From: a virus
Reading direction: 5' to 3' (one strand)
DNA length: 64,000 nt
Virus record (IMG/VR): IMGVR_UViG_3300049460_000128
Span: 124,001-188,000 of that record
Shown here: piece after piece, positions 59,797-64,000 of the stretch
How positions within the stretch are numbered: the stretch's first letter is position 1
How the letters are laid out: every line of letters begins with the position of its first letter
Program-made: the position numbers and the translations under genes
Notes under the pieces: model-generated
The model's input: only the letters and a program-made list of their open reading frames with translations
Databases searched by the model: none
What the model was told of the DNA's origin: nothing

Positions 59797-60404
59797 TAAG
59801 CAAGCTGACGTTTTGCAACGATTTTATCCACGATGCCGAAGTCAACAGCTTCTTGGGCGTTCATGAAGTAGTCACGCGAGCACTTCGCTTTCATTTCATC
59901 AAACGTGTGACGGCCCAGGCAGTCTTCGGTCAGGATGGTATGCAGACGATCGTTCAGCTTCTTGGTCTCGTTCAGTTGGATCTCTTGATCCATGAACGTA
60001 CCGCCGGTGCCGCTCGAAACTTGGTGAATCATCACGCGGGCATCTGGCAGAATAATGCGCTTGCCTTTTGCCCCCGAACCCAGCAGCAGGGCGCCCATCG
60101 ATGCGGCAATACCCATGCACACGGTACTGACGTCGCAGCTGATGAAGTTCATGGTGTCGCGGATTGCCAGACCCGCGGATACCGAACCGCCTGGCGAGTT
60201 AATGTACAGACTGATGTCTTTGTCTGGTGCAGCGGATTCCAGATACAGCAGTTGGGCGACGATCAAGTGCGACATTTGGTCGTTGACCGGGCCGTTCAGG
60301 AAGATCACGCGATCATTCAGCATGCGCGAGAAGATGTCGAACGAACGTTCGCCGCGAGCAGTTTGCTCAACAACCATAGGGATCAACATGTTAGTGTCAT
60401 TCAT
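59796..60404 (-). CDS. clpP: ClpP protease proteolytic subunit
   Basis: A 202-residue serine peptidase of the ClpP family, full length. The catalytic triad is visible: Ser102 ([11 protein letters not shown]), His127 ([13 protein letters not shown]) and Asp178 ([11 protein letters not shown]). [15 protein letters not shown] and [14 protein letters not shown] are the usual structural motifs. The gene looks GC-richer than its neighbours and close to bacterial ClpP, suggesting host origin. It would form 14-mers and needs a ClpX/ClpA ATPase, probably from the host; it may redirect host proteolysis or process phage proteins. Confidence 0.95.
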   Translation of the reverse strand: MNDTNMLIPMVVEQTARGERSFDIFSRMLNDRVIFLNGPVNDQMSHLIVAQLLYLESAAPDKDISLYINSPGGSVSAGLAIRDTMNFISCDVSTVCMGIAASMGALLLGSGAKGKRIILPDARVMIHQVSSGTGGTFMDQEIQLNETKKLNDRLHTILTEDCLGRHTFDEMKAKCSRDYFMNAQEAVDFGIVDKIVAKRQLA

Positions 60405-60465
60405 CTTTAAGTCCTTCAGTGGGTGAAATGTTGTGAGAAAACCATACAGTTAAGTACAGCTTTAT

Positions 60466-60780
60466 TTATTTGATGGCCTCTTCGAGACATTGCTTTTCGC
60501 CTTCGAGTAATTTGAACAAGATGGCGTCGCTTGCGTCTTCAAAGAATACCACAATTGTTTGCTGATTTTCAGCAATGTAGCTACCCCATTTGCCAAAAAT
60601 ATTCTGACGAATCCATGCATCGACATTATTCAGATTGCCGATGCTGTATTGGGAGCTTGTGAACTCCAAGCGTGTATAGCTACAGGGATATGGACTTTTG
60701 ACGTACCGATCGGTGTGTTCGTACAGCAAAATACTGGCATCGATCTCAGCACCAGTAAAACAAACTTTCGATGGAATCAT
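60466..60780 (-). CDS. Small protein, family B member
   Basis: A 104-residue protein whose C-terminal part QQTIVVFFEDASDAILFKLL matches the family B ending. The N-terminal half is mixed (MIPSKVCFTGAEIDASILLY). A TATAAT on the minus strand (60816-60821) lies 36 bases upstream, but without a good -35. Confidence 0.65.
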   Translation of the reverse strand: MIPSKVCFTGAEIDASILLYEHTDRYVKSPYPCSYTRLEFTSSQYSIGNLNNVDAWIRQNIFGKWGSYIAENQQTIVVFFEDASDAILFKLLEGEKQCLEEAIK

Positions 60781-60872
60781 GTATTGATCTTAACGTAAAA
60801 TGGCTAACTGAGGTCATTATACGTTATGGCAACTGGCGTTCATAGAATAAGTTTGCCAGATTATCTGACAAA

Positions 60873-61112
60873 TTACCAGTTTTTGCGAGTGAAGTATGCG
60901 ACGGGAATAAAGACAATATCAAGCTCACGACCATCACGGATATGCTCCAGGATTTCGCGAGAAGAATTGCATTGTGGCGTGTTTTCCCTAAAGATTAGGG
61001 CGCCATGAGTGGGCTCGACCAGCCACCAACGATTGACTTTGCAGATTGCTTCGTCTTGTGGGGTAGTCAGAACATCAAGCGGTATATAGCGATACTTGTC
61101 GCGATCACGCAT
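60873..61112 (-). CDS. Hypothetical protein
   Basis: A 79-residue protein beginning MRDRDKYRYIPLDVLTTPQD at 61112, where it overlaps the preceding gene by eight bases. Beta-rich with NRWWLVEPTHGALIF. Function unknown. Confidence 0.6.
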   Translation of the reverse strand: MRDRDKYRYIPLDVLTTPQDEAICKVNRWWLVEPTHGALIFRENTPQCNSSREILEHIRDGRELDIVFIPVAYFTRKNW

Positions 61113-61341
61113 GGGCGGGCATAAAGACGACTGGCTTGTACTCTTCTTCACGCATGGCGTCTATGGCACTCTGGAGAGTGTCACGACAGTTGTCGTCATG
61201 GGGGATGACGCCGCAGACAATGTTCACCATGTGATGAATTGTGAGGTCACGAGCATGGGTGACCTGAATTTTCAATGCCCGGATCTCTGCATCCTTGGCA
61301 TCCATTGCAGCTTTCATTTGAGCTTTGGATAGTTTCGACAT
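61105..61341 (-). CDS. Hypothetical protein
   Basis: A 78-residue helical protein (MSKLSKAQMKAAMDAKDAEI, short coiled coil at the N-terminus, then NCRDTLQSAIDAMREEEYKP). First gene after the promoter at 61383. Function unknown. Confidence 0.6.
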   Translation of the reverse strand: MSKLSKAQMKAAMDAKDAEIRALKIQVTHARDLTIHHMVNIVCGVIPHDDNCRDTLQSAIDAMREEEYKPVVFMPAHA

Positions 61342-61382
61342 ATTGTATCTGAATGAGCTTCTTGCAATATTTTCAATGTACC

Positions 61383-61411
61383 ATTATTGCAGGAATACTT
61401 GAAGCACTCAA
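61383..61411 (-). promoter_or_regulatory. Sigma70-like promoter
   Basis: Reading leftward: TTGAGT (61411-61406), 17-base spacer, AATAAT (61388-61383), about 42 bases ahead of the ATG at 61341. It lies in a 238-base gap (61342-61579) that otherwise holds a palindrome TTTGCTCTAGAGCAAG and a terminator. Confidence 0.5.
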
Positions 61412-61537
61412 ACTACAATCAGGTTAGTTGGTATCAACTGGTATGTGAAATTTGATGTTTGCTCTAGAGCAAGTGATGCCATGCTCAAGATCAGTCACTG
61501 GTGCGTCTTGGGGATAGTATGATGCCCATAGTCGTAA

Positions 61538-61576
61538 AAAAGACGAAAAGCGATCCTAGACCGGTTCTCGTCTTTT
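61538..61576 (-). terminator. Terminator after the multi-HTH gene
   Basis: Minus strand: AAAAGACGA ... TCGTCTTTTTT, a 9-bp stem closing a 21-base apical part, then ACGACT. It is directly after the stop at 61580. Confidence 0.7.
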
Positions 61577-61579
61577 CAT

Positions 61580-63058
61580 TTACGTGATATGATTGATAGG
61601 TTTACACGAGCTGCCCCAGATATCCCACCACTCTTTGAATGTTAGGATGAACGAACACGTGGGGTTTTCTTGTGAAATTTCATCATTGAGATATTTGTTG
61701 ATGGGCGAATCGACATCGTTATGGTCACCGTATTCTGCTATGTGCTGGCAGTATTCTTCTTTGGTCAAATTGAGTTTATCAAAATGCGTGTTGGGGTCGT
61801 TTATGACATAATTTAAAAAAAGACCTTTTGTAGGAGCACGGAGATTGGCAGGTTCAACGCAACAGGTTTGCGGGCTATATGGTGTTGCGTGGTCATGTAT
61901 CCGGATGATTTTGAATACGCCATTTGCCAAACCGTTCTCGTCCCAGTGCCCATATCGTTCCAGCATACCAAGCCAAGTTTCAAAGGTGAAGTACCAGCTT
62001 TGATGGCCAATATGGGCATTATGGCGTTGTTTCAAATATTTTGCCATGTTACTGTTTCCAGTTAGTGGACCATGCTTTTCCACCAGAGCCAAATATGCAT
62101 CACCGGTACAACCCCATAATTTTTCATTATTTTCCGATTTACGCTCGGCTGCTTCTCGCTTCTTACGATCAGCGGTTTTTTCCGGCATCTTACGATCAGA
62201 ATACGTAATGCCATATTTGTTCAATATCTGCCCAACACGGGACCTGGACACTCCGAAAAATTCAGCAATTTGACGATACGTTGATCCGGCTTTATATGCC
62301 GAAATCATTTCGGCAGTTCGTGGGTTTTCTGGTACGGATGGGATGATTTTTGGAGCGAGTTTCAAAGCTAATGCTTTGGCTTTGTTGAACACGATTTTTT
62401 CTTGACGGACTCGTTCTTTTTTACGTTCGGCCGCTTCTTTTTTACGTTCGGCTCTACGGGCGGCAGCTAGTTGCAGCGCGATTTGCAATGGTGTTGGGTT
62501 GGCGGGTTTAGTCGGTTTGACGATAGACTTGATCGGTTTACCAATGCCGTTTTTTCGCAAAATGAGACCAATACTCTGCGGATTCATACCAAACTCAGCC
62601 CCTAACTCACCATGAGTTTTTCCCATATTGTAGCCAGCAATGATGCGTTGATCACGTTCAGCATTCTTCAATTTGAGCCCGACTGGCTCTTTGTATTTCT
62701 GAACTTTCAGAGGAACTGGTGACTCCTCAGTAACCTTGCTTGGTTCCAGCAAGGGGATAAACGACCTGATCCTGTCCTTTTCCAGTTCAGCATCAACATG
62801 TTTTCCATACTGACAAATGGCTTGATGGACCGTTACTTTGATCCCTTCAGTGACGGGGCCTTTATCGACATAGCATCCGCCTTCGTCAGCCTTGATACGA
62901 TGCAACCGAAGCAGTTTTAGGAAACCTGCGGAGTCGAAGCCATACTCATCACGTAGTTGGGGAAAGTTTTCACCTGCTAGAAACCGTTCAAGTACCGTAC
63001 GAATCTGATTTTTATCCAACGCGAAAATTGGGATGATTCGTGATTGTTTGTTAGCCAT
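61580..63058 (-). CDS. DNA-binding protein with three helix-turn-helix units
   Basis: A 492-residue protein. Three similar HTH units are visible: residues about 18-55 (IRTVLERFLAGENFPQLRDE), 134-172 (RIIAGYNMGKTHGELGAEFG) and 247-284 (MISAYKAGSTYRQIAEFFGV then SRSRVGQILNKYGI), the last a classic resolvase-type HTH. Basic linkers (ERKKEAAERKKERVRQEK) join them. The C-terminal part has TFETWLGMLERYGHW and HDHATPYSPQTCCVEPANLR, which resembles the ends of some homing-endonuclease-like proteins (GPYSPxNC). It may be a phage regulator or a homing enzyme that lost its HNH. Confidence 0.72.
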   Translation of the reverse strand: MANKQSRIIPIFALDKNQIRTVLERFLAGENFPQLRDEYGFDSAGFLKLLRLHRIKADEGGCYVDKGPVTEGIKVTVHQAICQYGKHVDAELEKDRIRSFIPLLEPSKVTEESPVPLKVQKYKEPVGLKLKNAERDQRIIAGYNMGKTHGELGAEFGMNPQSIGLILRKNGIGKPIKSIVKPTKPANPTPLQIALQLAAARRAERKKEAAERKKERVRQEKIVFNKAKALALKLAPKIIPSVPENPRTAEMISAYKAGSTYRQIAEFFGVSRSRVGQILNKYGITYSDRKMPEKTADRKKREAAERKSENNEKLWGCTGDAYLALVEKHGPLTGNSNMAKYLKQRHNAHIGHQSWYFTFETWLGMLERYGHWDENGLANGVFKIIRIHDHATPYSPQTCCVEPANLRAPTKGLFLNYVINDPNTHFDKLNLTKEEYCQHIAEYGDHNDVDSPINKYLNDEISQENPTCSFILTFKEWWDIWGSSCKPINHIT

Positions 63059-63094
63059 TCCAGGGATACTTTCGTTAGCTCTCTTGATGTTGGT

Positions 63095-63123
63095 ATTATA
63101 GTGAAATATTCACCACCACGCAA
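63095..63123 (-). promoter_or_regulatory. Sigma70 promoter of the multi-HTH gene
   Basis: Reading leftward: TTGCGT (63123-63118), 17-base spacer, perfect TATAAT (63100-63095), about 37 bases ahead of the ATG at 63058. Confidence 0.65.
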
Positions 63124-63150
63124 GTGAACCATCTAGATATCTCTGAATGT

Positions 63151-63387
63151 TTATGACAAACTGGCGCGCAGATTTGCTAAGGAGTGTTCAACTGCCTGAA
63201 TTTGATTCAGGACTGTGTTCTTTTGCTCAGTCAACATGCCGGCTGGGCCGCGCTGGGCGATCATTTCCAGTTCATCGGCAATAGAGAAGTACATGCGCTC
63301 GCGGAACGATGCAGCCAAGCGCATCAAGTCCTGATACACTTCATCAGCAAACTCGTTGTCTGCTGGTTGAATGAATTGCTGGGTCAT
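63151..63387 (-). CDS. Hypothetical protein
   Basis: A 78-residue helical protein (DEVYQDLMRLAASFRERMYF, ending AVEHSLANLRASLS). The start overlaps the previous stop by four bases. Function unknown. Confidence 0.65.
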   Translation of the reverse strand: MTQQFIQPADNEFADEVYQDLMRLAASFRERMYFSIADELEMIAQRGPAGMLTEQKNTVLNQIQAVEHSLANLRASLS

Positions 63388-63719
63388 ACATTCCCTTTAA
63401 AACGCACTTCAACACGCAGATGGCCTTCATTGGTGCCCTTGATGCACAGTTCAGCCGAACGATCGGCAACCGTCACATACGCGACGATCAGCTTGTTGCG
63501 ATTGCATGCATCGGGTGTACCACTGCCGATCAGACCTTTCTTCTTGGCTGACCGCACGAAGCTGGTTGGGCTGATCAAACGCTTGGGGTGCATGACCATA
63601 CATTCGACCACTACACCAAGACCATTGCCCACGTCATATTGACGAGAACTCAGCACCATCGAACCGGTTACCAGCTCGTGAATGTGACTATGTGCAGCTA
63701 GGATGTAATCGACTGTCAT
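63384..63719 (-). CDS. Hypothetical protein
   Basis: A 111-residue protein starting MTVDYILAAHSHIHELVTGS at 63719, with GAGAGAAA upstream; the open frame continues to 63776 across the promoter. Beta-rich C-terminal end (GHLRVEVRFKGNV). Function unknown. Confidence 0.65.
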   Translation of the reverse strand: MTVDYILAAHSHIHELVTGSMVLSSRQYDVGNGLGVVVECMVMHPKRLISPTSFVRSAKKKGLIGSGTPDACNRNKLIVAYVTVADRSAELCIKGTNEGHLRVEVRFKGNV

Positions 63720-63747
63720 TTTGTTTCTCTCGTTATATCGTAGCAAC

Positions 63748-63776
63748 ATGATACAACCAAATGAACTAAAGGTCAA
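63748..63776 (-). promoter_or_regulatory. Sigma70 promoter
   Basis: Reading leftward: TTGACC (63776-63771), 17-base spacer, TATCAT (63753-63748), about 29 bases ahead of the ATG at 63719. Confidence 0.68.
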
Positions 63777-63797
63777 GTATAATGCACAGTCGTAAAA

Positions 63798-63818
63798 ATG
63801 CCCGGACTAGCCGGGCAT
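63798..63818 (-). terminator. Terminator after the VWA-like gene
   Basis: An 8-bp stem ATGCCCGG/CCGGGCAT with a 5-base loop, followed on the minus strand by TTTTTACGACT. It directly follows the stop codon at 63823. Confidence 0.88.
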
Positions 63819-63822
63819 TCAT

Positions 63823-64000
63823 TTAACTACCAGTACCTTCAGCGTTCTTGTCGTAGTACGCTGTGATGCCGAACGGAGCAACGATTTGGTCATTGCCGTG
63901 GATGACGAACAACGTGTCGCAGTAGTTGTCATCGCCCCAGCTACCACCTGGATAACCGTCGGTGAACATAACTAAGCGTTGAGGCTCGATGCCCTCGCGT
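63823..64000 (-). CDS. VWA-like metallopeptidase-type protein, C-terminal part
   Basis: The last 58 residues of a gene that enters from the right edge. REGIEPQRLVMFTDGYPGG, SWGD, CDTLFVIHGND and APFGITAYY match the C-terminal VWA-like domain of the putative metallopeptidases (DUF2201 type) found in T4-like phages. The metal-site half lies outside the window. Confidence 0.75.
   Translation of the reverse strand, partial: REGIEPQRLVMFTDGYPGGSWGDDNYCDTLFVIHGNDQIVAPFGITAYYDKNAEGTGS

Noticed and set aside
42214-60404. A bacterial chromosome or prophage boundary, given the lipoprotein and clpP
   Set aside because: Both are embedded between phage genes with phage-type overlaps and terminators, and no integrase, attachment site or tRNA is seen.
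1-64000. tRNA genes or CRISPR arrays
   Set aside because: I recognised no cloverleaf or regularly spaced repeats by reading; a tRNA scan would be decisive but could not be run.

Overview
The window is part of a large T4-like myovirus genome. The hallmark genes are a gp46/gp47 recombination nuclease pair, a gp55-type late sigma factor, a contiguous baseplate operon (gp48/gp54-like, gp53, hub, gp5-like spike, gp25, gp6 and a giant gp7-like protein), and a thymidylate synthase/dihydrofolate reductase pair. Genes are tightly packed with TAATG or ATGA overlaps, and no ribosomal, tRNA or chromosomal housekeeping genes were recognised. The host is not stated by the sequence. A GC-richer lipoprotein gene with a DUF4214 domain and FG-GAP-like repeats resembles proteins common in Oxalobacteraceae (Massilia, Duganella, Janthinobacterium), so a beta-proteobacterial host is my inference only.

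Layout. 1-3774 (minus): gp46 (cut by the window edge), gp47, a small acidic protein and gp55. 3915-29742 (plus): a nucleotidyltransferase-like gene, then the baseplate and tail fibre genes; several transcription units start at T4-type late promoters (TATAAATA or close variants). 29742-42129 (plus): an accessory block with a histidine phosphatase, two adjacent glycosyltransferases, a third glycosyltransferase carrying an HNH homing endonuclease insertion at its 5' end, three small paralogous proteins, and five consecutive radical-SAM genes, closed by a 30-bp palindromic terminator. 42214-46898 (minus): a host-like lipoprotein with its own putative promoter, small membrane proteins and an AAA+ ATPase. 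47209-49336 (plus): a UvrD-like helicase and a hypothetical gene. 49383-49963 (minus) and 50126-52421 (plus): hypothetical genes and a fourth glycosyltransferase. 52448-64000 (minus): thymidylate synthase, DHFR, an array of small coiled-coil paralogues, an HNH endonuclease, a polynucleotide kinase/phosphatase-like protein with a degenerate kinase half, ClpP, a multi-HTH protein, many small genes with sigma70-like promoters, and the 3' end of a VWA-like metallopeptidase gene.

How the parts fit. The right-hand minus-strand genes look early or middle (host sigma70-type promoters: nucleotide metabolism, small takeover-type proteins, ClpP). gp55 would direct late transcription of the baseplate genes from TATAAATA sites. 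The most unusual part is the block from about 30.2 to 42.2 kb: five radical-SAM enzymes that all carry a Cys module before the core CxxxCxxC motif, next to glycosyltransferases and three small paralogues. It looks like a dedicated modification pathway of unknown product. I found no CRISPR array, insertion sequence, tRNA or obvious origin.
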